From assembly GCA_965662725.1 (NCBI GenBank), contig CBFIIT010000038.1:1-14895 (forward strand): a stretch of 14,895 nt of DNA, read 5' to 3'. A program made the position numbers and the translations under genes. The DNA is from UBA8337 sp965662725 (GTDB lineage Bacteria; Pseudomonadota; Alphaproteobacteria; RS24). Of the stretch, positions 7,939 through 14,895 are shown piece by piece; position 1 is the first letter of the stretch, and the number at the start of each line of letters is the position of its first letter. The notes below the pieces were generated by a model. It was not told the origin of the DNA. It saw only the letters and a program-made list of their open reading frames with translations, and made no database searches.

Positions 7939-8988
7939 ATGATGATTATGATGCGAGCAGCACTTTTCTTATGCGTTATTTTGGGATTGCAATCACAAGC
8001 TTTTGCCGAGGAAATTCGTCCGGGCGTGATGCGCACGCCCGATAAACGCTTTCAGAATCTGCAAGATTTCAATTTCAAGCCGAACTATATGGTCATTGAT
8101 AATTTGCGCGTTCACTATCTGGATGAAGGCCCTAAAACGGGCAAACCCATCCTGCTGCTGCACGGGCAACCCACTTGGGGTTATTTGTTTCGTCATATGA
8201 TCGGGCCTCTGACAAAAGCCGGATATCGTGTCATTGTTCCTGACATGGTCGGCTTTGGCAGGTCAGACAAGCCCGTCAATAGGGAAGATTATAGCTACCC
8301 AAAGCACGTAAACATGATGAATACATTGGTTGAACGCTTGAACCTGCAAGACGCGGTTTTTTTCGGGCAAGACTGGGGCGGCATGGTTGGCTTGCGGGTC
8401 GTCGCCAATGCACCCGACCGATTTTCGCATATTGTCGTGTCGAATACGGCGCTGATAGCTGCGGATGGCTTGCGAGGATATATTGGCTATCCGCTTTTGA
8501 AGCTGGCTGTCTGGTGGGAAGGGGAGATGACATTTGAAGAAATGCGTGAGCGCGCAAACTTCAGAAGTTGGATCGCTTATGCTTACCATGCAGAAGATAT
8601 TGCGGTCGGAAAATTGATGAAAAATTTAGGCGATATTAAAGACCCGAAAACCGTAGAGGGTTACACAGCACCCTTTCCGTCACCTGCTTACAAAGCCGGC
8701 GCGCGCATCTTTCCATATCTCATCCCGTCACAATTGCGGGAAAATGCCGAGGTTTGGAAAACGGTTTATGAAAAATGGGACAAACCGTTTCTGGTAGCGT
8801 TTACCGATGAAGACCCGGCATCAAGTGGCACGGATATGGCCGATCAGTTTGCAACACGTGTGCCCGGCGCCACGCGCGTCATCATTGAGGGGGTGGGCCA
8901 TTTTGTGCAAGAGGAAGTCGGCCCTCGCTTGGCTGTCCTAATAGATGACTTTGTCAGCGGACGGCCTGTTTCCGGTTTTGCAAAATAG
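7939..8988 (+). CDS. Exported haloalkane dehalogenase-like alpha/beta hydrolase (HLD-I type)
   Basis: A 349-residue alpha/beta-hydrolase. Residues 1-23 form a Sec signal peptide ending QAFA, so the enzyme should be periplasmic. The oxyanion region is HGQPTWGYLFRHM (75-87). The nucleophile elbow GQDWGG (143-148) gives Asp145 and the adjacent Trp146, a halide-binding position in dehalogenases. Trp211 in the cap (FRSW) aligns with the second halide-binding Trp of DhlA. The catalytic acid is probably Asp292 (TDEDP, or Asp290) and the base is His321 in VGHFVQE. A later APFPSPAYKAGAR segment (244-256) also matches DhlA-type caps. The start is the first of several ATGs because AGGGAGAG sits 7 bases upstream. 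Expected reaction: hydrolysis of a carbon-halogen bond through an aspartyl-ester intermediate, giving alcohol and halide. Substrate unknown; related folds also include epoxide hydrolases, but the two Trp favour dehalogenase. Confidence 0.85.
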   Translation: MMIMMRAALFLCVILGLQSQAFAEEIRPGVMRTPDKRFQNLQDFNFKPNYMVIDNLRVHYLDEGPKTGKPILLLHGQPTWGYLFRHMIGPLTKAGYRVIVPDMVGFGRSDKPVNREDYSYPKHVNMMNTLVERLNLQDAVFFGQDWGGMVGLRVVANAPDRFSHIVVSNTALIAADGLRGYIGYPLLKLAVWWEGEMTFEEMRERANFRSWIAYAYHAEDIAVGKLMKNLGDIKDPKTVEGYTAPFPSPAYKAGARIFPYLIPSQLRENAEVWKTVYEKWDKPFLVAFTDEDPASSGTDMADQFATRVPGATRVIIEGVGHFVQEEVGPRLAVLIDDFVSGRPVSGFAK

Positions 8989-8999
8989 TAATTTATAAA

Positions 9000-9018
9000 C
9001 CGCAACTTCCGATTGCGG
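9000..9018 (-). terminator. Hairpin between convergent genes, possible terminator
   Basis: CCGCAA (9000-9005) and TTGCGG (9013-9018) form a perfect 6-bp stem with a 7-base loop in the 50-base gap between two converging genes. Read on the minus strand it is followed by an AT-rich run (TTTATAAATTA) but no pure T-tract; on the plus strand it is followed by GAAAAGC. It could end the minus-strand operon weakly. Confidence 0.35.
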
Positions 9019-9038
9019 GAAAAGCTATCCCAAGCGGC

Positions 9039-9959
9039 TCATTTATAAATTTGAATGAATTGGTGAATAAGCGACACCAGAGCCTCGGGCACATCTTCTT
9101 GAATAAAGTGACCGGCATTTTCAAAAGTCGTTATCGGCGCCTCGGGCCATATGGCTTTGAAATCGGCAATGGCATTTTCCGGCCAAATGGCGCGGTCTTT
9201 TAAACCCTCTGCCAGCATTGCCGGTTTCGCCTGTAATTTTTCCAAATTGCCGGTTTTCAGACCCTCAACAATAAACGGCACCATGCGGCCATAATGGACA
9301 TCCAAAGGAAACTCAATGCCGCCAATGCACGAAGCGCGGTCGGGAAACTGGCTTTCATAAGCGTCCAACCAATTGCGGTCGACCGCAGCGCTATTGTCAA
9401 AGCCCAGTAATTTCATAATCGACAAAACCGTTGTACCCAACTCGCCCAACACGCCGCGCAATGTGCCTTCTTCTTCATGCTTGGCAATCCACTCAAACCA
9501 TGGCGTGCGCTCCGGTCTCGGTGTCGCCCCGCCATAGCCGGTTAGAGTGTTCATCATGACAATCCGCTTAATCTTATCGGGATTGCGAATGGCATAAGCC
9601 GCCCCTATTGGGCCGCCCCAATCTTGCAATACCAGCGTCATATCATTGAGCCTCAAATCATCGATAAAAGCGCTCAGATTTTCGACATGGGTTTCAAGCG
9701 TATAATCGCGGTCTTGCGGCGTCTCGCTTTTACCAAACCCCATATGGTCGGGCACCACGACGCGGTAATGCGCCGCCAAACCCGGTATCATATGACGATA
9801 GAGATAGCCCCAAGTCGGCTCGCCATGCAGGCACAAAACAGTTTCGCTGCTGCCCCCTTTAGGGCCTTCATCAACATAATGCTGCTTGAAACCCGCCGCA
9901 TTTGAAAATTGCGGCTTGAACGGCCAGCTGCCGTTAAATGTTTCATTCGCGTCAATCAT
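9039..9959 (-). CDS. Cytoplasmic haloalkane dehalogenase-like alpha/beta hydrolase
   Basis: A 306-residue alpha/beta-hydrolase with no signal peptide, the usual length for haloalkane dehalogenases. It has LHGEPTWGYLYRHM (44-57), nucleophile elbow LQDWGG (111-116, Asp113 with Trp114), a probable acid Asp255 in GLKDRAIWP, and His284 in NAGHFIQED. The first and last motifs are nearly the same as in the exported enzyme at 7939-8988, but the cap (about 140-235) is different and I see no certain partner for the second halide-binding Trp. It could therefore be a dehalogenase, an epoxide hydrolase-like enzyme or an OleB-like homologue. Start ATG 9959-9957 has a strong AGGAGG site that overlaps the stop of the amine oxidase gene 9 bases upstream, so it is the last gene of that operon. 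Dehalogenase chemistry is plausible; the real substrate is unknown. Confidence 0.82.
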   Translation of the reverse strand: MIDANETFNGSWPFKPQFSNAAGFKQHYVDEGPKGGSSETVLCLHGEPTWGYLYRHMIPGLAAHYRVVVPDHMGFGKSETPQDRDYTLETHVENLSAFIDDLRLNDMTLVLQDWGGPIGAAYAIRNPDKIKRIVMMNTLTGYGGATPRPERTPWFEWIAKHEEEGTLRGVLGELGTTVLSIMKLLGFDNSAAVDRNWLDAYESQFPDRASCIGGIEFPLDVHYGRMVPFIVEGLKTGNLEKLQAKPAMLAEGLKDRAIWPENAIADFKAIWPEAPITTFENAGHFIQEDVPEALVSLIHQFIQIYK

Positions 9960-9968
9960 AACTGCCTC

Positions 9969-12017
9969 CTAATCGCGCAAATCAATCGCCGGATTACGGT
10001 TAAAGAAATTGCGGGGCTTCAAAATTATTTCATCAACTTTAGACGGCATGACCGGCCAGTCTTCGGCCATTGGCACATGGTGAAAACCTAATGTCGCCCA
10101 GGCGACAATATCGGTATTTTCCAGCCGCTCATTATCGGCAATAAATTCCGGCAGACCGAGCCAAGGCGCCGATTGGTTGACTTGCAGACCGGAGGCGAAA
10201 ATCTCATCACGCTTAAACTGCGTTACCCAAAGGTTTTTCTGCACCCAATAAGCGCGCTTGAAAGTCTCATCCATCGGCGTCACCAATGGCTTTATGTTCG
10301 GCATCATCAGCTGATAGCCGGTCGGATAACCCATCGCATTTTTTGCCTTGCCGCTTGAAAACAACAAACCGGCCGGACGGTCGGCCTTCATATCGGTCTG
10401 CGCCATTTTTTCGTCAATGATACGCTCCGGACTGACTTGCCAAATGCCTTGCCGCGGTGCGGTTTTCGGTTGCGGCGGGGCAACCAAACGCATGCGGGTA
10501 AAATTATTCTGTGTGCCGTCTATATCGAAATCAATACGATAGCTGAAGAAATGGTCGTGATTGACACCGACGCGATGCGGCGCAATCAGCGTGCCGGTTC
10601 GTGTGTCAGCAACAGCACTCGGACTGTTCAAGCTTTCCGCTTTAACCGCTTTGACGGCATCAATGCCGGTTGAAATAAGCCGAATGCGTAAGCGGCCATC
10701 TTGGGTGAATACATAGTCTTGGAAATAATCATAATTGCCGATCGTCGCCACCATGCGCACAACCAGTTCCGTGGCACGCCGCGATTGATGGGTTTCAATC
10801 CCCGGAACGCCTCTTAAAATCGGTTCATCATGCCGCCATGCCGGATGCCCCGGATCATATTCAAAAATACAAATGCGCCGCGCCGTCTCGACCGGATTGC
10901 CGGCGACATCGTGCAAGGTCACATTCATATATTCGGCATGCGACGGGCAATCGGCTTCTTGTAATTCAGTCGCCATATTGCCAAAGCCATACTCGCCCAT
11001 ATCGAAATAAGCGCGATAGAACCAGTTCGGGTCATTATCGTGATACGGCACAAACATTTCCGACATGGCAATCTCATAAGCCACTTCCCGCAAGCCGTTT
11101 TCGCTCTTATGCCCGACACGGTTCAACACCGTGCCTTGGCGTGCGTCAAAGCGCAGGCGAAATTGCCAGCCTTGCCAATCAATGCGGCTGCCGCGCATTT
11201 TATAATTCACCCCTTGCGGGCGCGAACTGCTTACCGGACGCACGGCAGGCCGGTGTTTAACTTGCCCCTTGCCGAATTCATCGGTCGGCAAATTATGTGG
11301 CGGCGCAATCTGCCCAGCTGTCGTATCGGTCATTTCAATAATGCGGTCAGCCGTCAAATCATACAAAAAAGCCAAGCCTTCAATTGGCCGCGCATAAAGA
11401 TTGGTGCTGGGCAAAATGCCAAGCGCACCGCTGCCGACCAAATAAAAACAATCGAAGCGTATGGCGCGATTATTTCTGACATCCACCTTATCGGCAAAAT
11501 AACGACCGATGGTACGCGGCAAACAAATCGATTCATTCGAGCCAATGCCACGTTTGGCCATGGCGGCGACGGCAGTCGGGTCTTCCATCATCTTCATAAC
11601 CAGAGGGTTTAATTCGCCTTCGCTCGACAACATGGGCTGTCCACCCCTTATCGGCGCATCGCCCATAACCCCGCCGGCCTGCAAATCCACTTCTGCCAAA
11701 CGCGGCCCGGCATTTGTTAAAAACGAGATTTCCGCAGCGCGTTGCGCCTCACCGCCTTCTTGCCAATTGAGGGCAGTCTGTTTTTCCGGCTGTTTCAGGC
11801 TGATGCGATTGAAAATCACATCCTCGCCATGCACCGCTTTTATCGACGCCGCAGCGCGCTCATATTCCGCGCCGCTCAGCCCGTCCCATGGCGAGGCCGT
11901 CAAGGGCGGCTCAGCACCAAACTGACGCTTTTCTTCTATTGATAAGTTTAATAGCCAGCCAAAAACCGCGATTAAACCGATGGTTATTGGCAATGCCAAC
12001 TTTGTCAGACCCCGCAT
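9969..12017 (-). CDS. Copper-containing primary amine oxidase (TPQ type), membrane-anchored or exported
   Basis: A 682-residue copper amine oxidase with every catalytic element visible. The general base is Asp339 in YFDMGEYGFG. The tyrosine that self-converts to topaquinone is Tyr429 in TIGNYDY. Copper ligands are His487 and His489 (NHDHFFS) and His647 (FHHVPMAEDWPVMP). The C-terminus carries the family ending KPRNFFNRNPAIDL. Residues about 7-25 are hydrophobic with no clear signal-peptidase site, so it is probably anchored in the inner membrane with the enzyme in the periplasm. It oxidises a primary amine to the aldehyde, releasing ammonia and hydrogen peroxide. Start ATG 12017-12015 has an AGGGAGAG site; the gene follows the monooxygenase by 67 bases and precedes the hydrolase by 9. 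The substrate is unknown. The family call is as secure as sequence alone allows. Confidence 0.95.
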   Translation of the reverse strand: MRGLTKLALPITIGLIAVFGWLLNLSIEEKRQFGAEPPLTASPWDGLSGAEYERAAASIKAVHGEDVIFNRISLKQPEKQTALNWQEGGEAQRAAEISFLTNAGPRLAEVDLQAGGVMGDAPIRGGQPMLSSEGELNPLVMKMMEDPTAVAAMAKRGIGSNESICLPRTIGRYFADKVDVRNNRAIRFDCFYLVGSGALGILPSTNLYARPIEGLAFLYDLTADRIIEMTDTTAGQIAPPHNLPTDEFGKGQVKHRPAVRPVSSSRPQGVNYKMRGSRIDWQGWQFRLRFDARQGTVLNRVGHKSENGLREVAYEIAMSEMFVPYHDNDPNWFYRAYFDMGEYGFGNMATELQEADCPSHAEYMNVTLHDVAGNPVETARRICIFEYDPGHPAWRHDEPILRGVPGIETHQSRRATELVVRMVATIGNYDYFQDYVFTQDGRLRIRLISTGIDAVKAVKAESLNSPSAVADTRTGTLIAPHRVGVNHDHFFSYRIDFDIDGTQNNFTRMRLVAPPQPKTAPRQGIWQVSPERIIDEKMAQTDMKADRPAGLLFSSGKAKNAMGYPTGYQLMMPNIKPLVTPMDETFKRAYWVQKNLWVTQFKRDEIFASGLQVNQSAPWLGLPEFIADNERLENTDIVAWATLGFHHVPMAEDWPVMPSKVDEIILKPRNFFNRNPAIDLRD

Positions 12018-12084
12018 AACTCTCTCCCTTTCATTAATTCTAGGCAGTCGGCCTCAAGGAAATCAAGAAAAACAGAGGCGGCGG

Positions 12085-13695
12085 CTAGCTTTTTTGGATA
12101 TGGCGATAATTATCCTCGGCCACTGAATTAAGGATTTTTGTATAGCGCGGCGCACCGCCCCAATAGGCGATATATCGCATCGGCCCATTCTTATCGTGAA
12201 GATTGGAATTATATCCGGTGAACCAGCTTTTTACCTTGCTGAAGGGCATCGCCTCTTGCATTTGAATGATTTCCTGCGTCCAATCGGTTTGTGCTTTTTC
12301 ATCGGCTTCAATGCGCTGCACGCCCTCGGCGCGCAAACGCTCCAAAAGATCGCCAATCCATTCGACGCATACCTCAATAGCGCGCGGATAATTGGTCGAT
12401 CCCGATACGCTTTGCGGCCCTGCCACCATCAGCATATTGGGAAACTGATTGACCATAATACCGAGATAAGTTGTCGGACTGCCCTGCCATGTATCTTTCA
12501 AACGCACATTCTCAACGCCGCGAATATCAATACGCTCCAGAGCTCCTGTCATGGCGTCAAATCCGGTCGCATAAACCAGCACGTCAAAGTCAAATTCTTC
12601 TTCGCTTGTCTTAAGACCGCGCGCCGTAATTTTTTCAATCGGCGTTTCCAGCAGGCTGACCAGCCTCACATTATCGCGATTATAAGCTTCAAAATAACCG
12701 GTTTCCATCGGCATGCGGCGCATACCAAAGCCATGGTCTTTCGGAATAAGCCGCTCAGCGGTTTCAGGGTCGTTAACCCGTTGGCGGATGCGCTCGGCAA
12801 CATAATCCGATAAATCCTTATTCGGCTGTTCTTCCAAAAACGTCTCGCGATAATTGGCCAATAGCAGCGCAAAGCCGCGTTCATTATAAAGCTCATCCCA
12901 TAGGGCGCGGCGTTCTTGCGCGCTGGCACTATCATAGGGGCGCGCATGCGGTAAATGGTCAAAGCCGCCATTACTGGCGCGGCAAGTGGCAAATATTTCA
13001 TCATAGCGGGCGCGAATATCGGCCATTTCCGCATCGCTTATTTGGCGATTATTCAGCGGCACACTCCAATTGGGTTTGCGCTGGAAAACCGTAAGCTCGC
13101 CGACTTTATCCGCAATATCTGCAATTATTTGAATGCCGCTGGCACCGGTGCCGATAATACCGACTTTCTTGCCGGTTAAATCCATCGGCTCATGCGGCCA
13201 GTGATAGCTGTGAAAACTGTCACCGGCAAAATCATCCATCCCCTCATAAGACGGCATGGTCGGCACGCCCAATGCGCCGGTGCAGGTAATTACCATGCGC
13301 GCGCGCAGCTCTTCGCCGCTTTGCAGTGTCACTTTCCAATATGTCTCATCTTCATGCCAATGCATGGCCGCGACCGGCGCATTGGTTCGGATATGCGGGT
13401 GCAGGTCAAATTTATCGGCGACGAAATTCAGATATTTCAAATTTTCCGGCTGCGGTGAGAACATTTCTTTCCAATGCCATTCATCCAGCAATTCGCGCGA
13501 AAATGAAAAACCATAAGTATAGCTTTCACTGTCAAAGCGACAGCCGGGATAGCGATTATTATACCAAGTGCCACCCAACCCATTACTGGCTTCCAGCACC
13601 AAGGCATTGATACCCAGGTCTTTCAATTTTTTTATCTGGCAAATGCCGGCTACACCGGCACCGATAACCACAATTTCATAATCCAATTCGGACAT
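12085..13695 (-). CDS. Flavin-dependent monooxygenase, Baeyer-Villiger type
   Basis: A 536-residue two-dinucleotide-binding flavoprotein. The FAD Rossmann motif is GAGVAG (12-17), followed by GGTWYNNRYPGCRFDSES (41-58), close to the GGTWYWNRYPGARCD stretch of cyclohexanone and phenylacetone monooxygenases. The type I BVMO fingerprint FxGxxxHxxxWP is intact at 156-167 (FAGDSFHSYHWP). The NADPH Rossmann motif is GTGASG (182-187), and ATGF is at 376-379. Arg326/Arg327 before MPMETGY fits the position of the catalytic Arg. The expected reaction is NADPH- and O2-dependent insertion of oxygen next to a ketone to give an ester or lactone; some relatives oxidise S or N. Start ATG 13695-13693 has GGGAG 8 bases upstream. 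It is the first gene of a probable operon with the amine oxidase and hydrolase. The substrate cannot be read from sequence. Confidence 0.92.
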   Translation of the reverse strand: MSELDYEIVVIGAGVAGICQIKKLKDLGINALVLEASNGLGGTWYNNRYPGCRFDSESYTYGFSFSRELLDEWHWKEMFSPQPENLKYLNFVADKFDLHPHIRTNAPVAAMHWHEDETYWKVTLQSGEELRARMVITCTGALGVPTMPSYEGMDDFAGDSFHSYHWPHEPMDLTGKKVGIIGTGASGIQIIADIADKVGELTVFQRKPNWSVPLNNRQISDAEMADIRARYDEIFATCRASNGGFDHLPHARPYDSASAQERRALWDELYNERGFALLLANYRETFLEEQPNKDLSDYVAERIRQRVNDPETAERLIPKDHGFGMRRMPMETGYFEAYNRDNVRLVSLLETPIEKITARGLKTSEEEFDFDVLVYATGFDAMTGALERIDIRGVENVRLKDTWQGSPTTYLGIMVNQFPNMLMVAGPQSVSGSTNYPRAIEVCVEWIGDLLERLRAEGVQRIEADEKAQTDWTQEIIQMQEAMPFSKVKSWFTGYNSNLHDKNGPMRYIAYWGGAPRYTKILNSVAEDNYRHIQKS

Positions 13696-13817
13696 GCGTA
13701 ACGCTCCCTTTGCATAATAGTTTGCCTTGGGACACTAAGGTTTTCAATCCCGAACAAGAATTTACAAGGTTGAAAAGATCCAAAGGGTCGAATAGGAACG
13801 CTCGAGTGACCCCAAAA
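13696..13817 (-). promoter_or_regulatory. Promoter region of the monooxygenase/amine oxidase operon
   Basis: This AT-richer stretch lies between the tRNA terminator and the monooxygenase start, so it must contain the operon's promoter. TATTAT (13717-13712, read on minus) resembles a -10, and TTGAAA further upstream resembles a -35, but they are about 22 bases apart, too far for a standard pair. No clear operator is seen. Confidence 0.35.
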
Positions 13818-13849
13818 CAAAAAACCCCGCTTTACAGCGAGGTTTTTTT
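13818..13849 (-). terminator. Intrinsic terminator of the initiator tRNA gene (bidirectional)
   Basis: Arms at 13842-13837 and 13830-13825 form a 6-bp G-C-rich stem with one G-U pair around a 6-base loop. It is flanked by A-runs and T-runs on both sides, so it works on either strand. It lies 31 bases after the tRNA 3' end on the minus strand and separates the tRNA from the monooxygenase operon. Confidence 0.88.
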
Positions 13850-13880
13850 AATTGCTCTTTTTGTTCACTGTATCAGCGAT

Positions 13881-13954
<74 letters not shown>

Positions 13955-13957
<3 letters not shown>

Positions 13958-13986
13958 GTAAAAAGACTTAGCGGCTTTGCCGTTTT
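13955..13986. repeat. 32-base direct repeat, copy 1 (abuts tRNA 5' end)
   Basis: A perfect 32-base match to 14014-14045. It includes the last three plus-strand bases of the tRNA gene (its 5' GCG) and a CGGC-TTT-GCCG mini-hairpin (13972-13982). In this copy the hairpin is extended by outer arms AGACT (13964-13968) and AGTCT (13987-13991); on the minus strand it is then followed by five T. Confidence 0.95.
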
Positions 13987-14013
13987 AGTCTGCCTTCCGC
14001 CCTACCGAAGGGG

Positions 14014-14045
14014 GCGGTAAAAAGACTTAGCGGCTTTGCCGTTTT
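14014..14045. repeat. 32-base direct repeat, copy 2
   Basis: The second perfect copy, 59 bases from the first in start-to-start distance. The flanks diverge at once, so this copy lacks the outer AGACT/AGTCT arms. The 27-base spacer between copies has its own inverted repeats (CCTTC/GAAGG and CCGCCC/GGGCGG). Confidence 0.95.
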
Positions 14046-14076
14046 GCCATCTCCTATGGGAGTGGGCTAAGTGGGC

Positions 14077-14088
14077 GTGTTGTAACAC
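14077..14088. promoter_or_regulatory. Palindrome, possible operator
   Basis: GTGTT and AACAC are perfect inverted arms around a central GT. It lies in the intergenic region between the tRNA and the YrbL-family gene. It could be a small regulator site or chance. Confidence 0.3.
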
Positions 14089-14167
14089 ACTTCCATGATT
14101 TGCATAGAGGCGAAGCGGAAAAAAATGCAGATATTGAAAAATTATTTAGGGGTTTTTTCGGTTTTCA

Positions 14168-14205
14168 CTTACAAGGCGGCTTGGTAAGTTCGATACGGGC
14201 ATAAT
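14168..14205 (+). promoter_or_regulatory. Inverted repeat and -10 element upstream of the YrbL-family gene
   Basis: CTTACAAG (14168-14175) pairs with CTTGGTAAG (14180-14188) with one bulged G, an 8-bp stem with a 4-base loop. CATAAT at 14200-14205 is a good -10, placing the transcription start near 14212. The inverted repeat covers the place where a -35 would lie (about 14177-14182, which is poor), so it could be an activator or repressor site. Confidence 0.45.
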
Positions 14206-14221
14206 CGACAGGCGAAACACT

Positions 14222-14866
14222 ATGACAAATGGCTATCGGTGCGCACGATTTGCACCCCAAAAACTGAGTCTCGCAGAGGTCGAACCGGTTGGCATGGGCA
14301 ATCGCCGCCGCGTGTTTGTGCATCCCGATAATCCTGATTTATGTATTAAAATTGCCCGCAACGACCATATTCGTGCGCAACTGGATAATCGTGGTCTTGT
14401 TTACCGCATAATGCCGACCCGCTGGCGTGATGATAATTGGTTGGAAGCACGCGCCTATCAACAAAGCGTTCTTCAAACGACAGAGCCGGCAATCTGGCGT
14501 CATCTGCCGCGGCTACTTGGTTGGCAGGAAACCGATATCGGTCCGGGATTGGTATTTGATTATTATCGTAATGCCGAAGGCGGACCCGCTCCCACCTTGC
14601 GCAAGACAATTGAAACTTTTGGTCTGCGTCCTGATATCCGACAGGCATTGGATGATTTACACACATATATTCGGAGCGCTGACATTTGGATGCGACATCC
14701 GAATACTGAAAACACGGTCATCGGCTTGGATGGTCACATCAAACTGATCGACTGCCTCGGCACATATAATATGCAAGGCCTGCGTTATATTCCGGCTGTG
14801 CGTAAACACCGGCAAGAACGCAATATTGCCTATCTCGAGCGGCAAGTAGCACAACTCGTAAAATAG
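14222..14866 (+). CDS. YrbL-family protein (kinase-like fold)
   Basis: A 214-residue protein matching the PhoP-regulated YrbL family (PF10707; E. coli YrbL is about 210 residues). Matching blocks are EPVGMGNRRRVFVHP then CIKIA (21-45; E. coli GTGRHRKCYAHP then CIKI) and GPGLVFDYYRNAEG (107-120). The plan is kinase-like: a Gly-containing loop (24-26), a Lys43 at the invariant-lysine position, Glu75 as the probable partner, and LIDCLG (175-180) at the DFG position. The usual HRD aspartate is absent, so catalysis is doubtful. Start ATG 14222 is preferred since the next ATG falls inside the loop; the ribosome site is weak (AGGCG about 8 bases upstream). No signal peptide, so cytoplasmic. Function in this family is not well established. 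No operon partner is visible within the window. Confidence 0.85.
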   Translation: MTNGYRCARFAPQKLSLAEVEPVGMGNRRRVFVHPDNPDLCIKIARNDHIRAQLDNRGLVYRIMPTRWRDDNWLEARAYQQSVLQTTEPAIWRHLPRLLGWQETDIGPGLVFDYYRNAEGGPAPTLRKTIETFGLRPDIRQALDDLHTYIRSADIWMRHPNTENTVIGLDGHIKLIDCLGTYNMQGLRYIPAVRKHRQERNIAYLERQVAQLVK

Positions 14867-14895
14867 ACCGGTAATTTTCAGAAAAAGAAATCGTG

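Noticed and set aside
9039..9959. OleB beta-lactone decarboxylase of an olefin pathway
   Set aside because: OleB is also an HLD homologue, but the oxyanion and cap motifs differ from those I recall and no OleA, OleC or OleD gene is nearby.
11040..11612. Open frame of 190 codons on the plus strand
   Set aside because: It is opposite the copper amine oxidase, which has all its catalytic residues; no recognisable domain in the antisense frame.
12196..12813. Open frame of 205 codons on the plus strand
   Set aside because: It is opposite the monooxygenase C-terminal half and shows no family motif.

Overview
The window looks like a chromosomal segment of a Gram-negative alphaproteobacterium of moderate G+C. 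Three things point that way. Several products carry Sec signal peptides, and one outer-membrane beta-barrel ends in Phe. The initiator tRNA has an A29-U41 pair in place of the first of the usual three G-C pairs, a variant I recall from some alphaproteobacteria. The gene families (Uup-type ABC-F, PF17131-type LolA-like protein with an MMPL/RND pump, HLD-like hydrolases, BVMO) are also common there. The lineage is inferred from gene content and not proven. I see no transposase, integrase, CRISPR array or phage gene.

Region 1 (1-5804, all minus strand) is an envelope transport cluster. In transcription order it encodes a LolA-like periplasmic carrier (5804-5037), an outer-membrane barrel (5014-3284), a 12-TM MMPL/RND pump (3260-942) and, after a 153-base gap, a second barrel paralogous to the first (788-<1, cut by the window edge). 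The first three genes are 22-23 bases apart and surely co-transcribed. Together they look like an inner membrane to periplasm to outer membrane route for a hydrophobic molecule; the substrate is unknown.

Region 2 (5935-8988) has a complete Uup-like ABC-F ATPase (minus) and, divergently, an exported haloalkane-dehalogenase-like hydrolase (plus).

Region 3 (9039-13695, minus) is a probable three-gene catabolic operon. It encodes a Baeyer-Villiger-type flavin monooxygenase, a membrane-anchored or exported copper amine oxidase with all catalytic residues, and a cytoplasmic HLD-like alpha/beta hydrolase. The last gene converges on the exported homologue of the same superfamily, 50 bases away.

Region 4 (13818-14866) holds an initiator tRNA (minus) with its own terminator. 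A perfect 32-base direct repeat abuts the tRNA 5' end. It is followed by a stretch rich in small palindromes and a YrbL-family gene (plus). The most unusual items are the two-barrel RND cluster, the uncharacterised BVMO/amine oxidase/hydrolase operon, and the repeat and hairpin structure at the tRNA 5' boundary.
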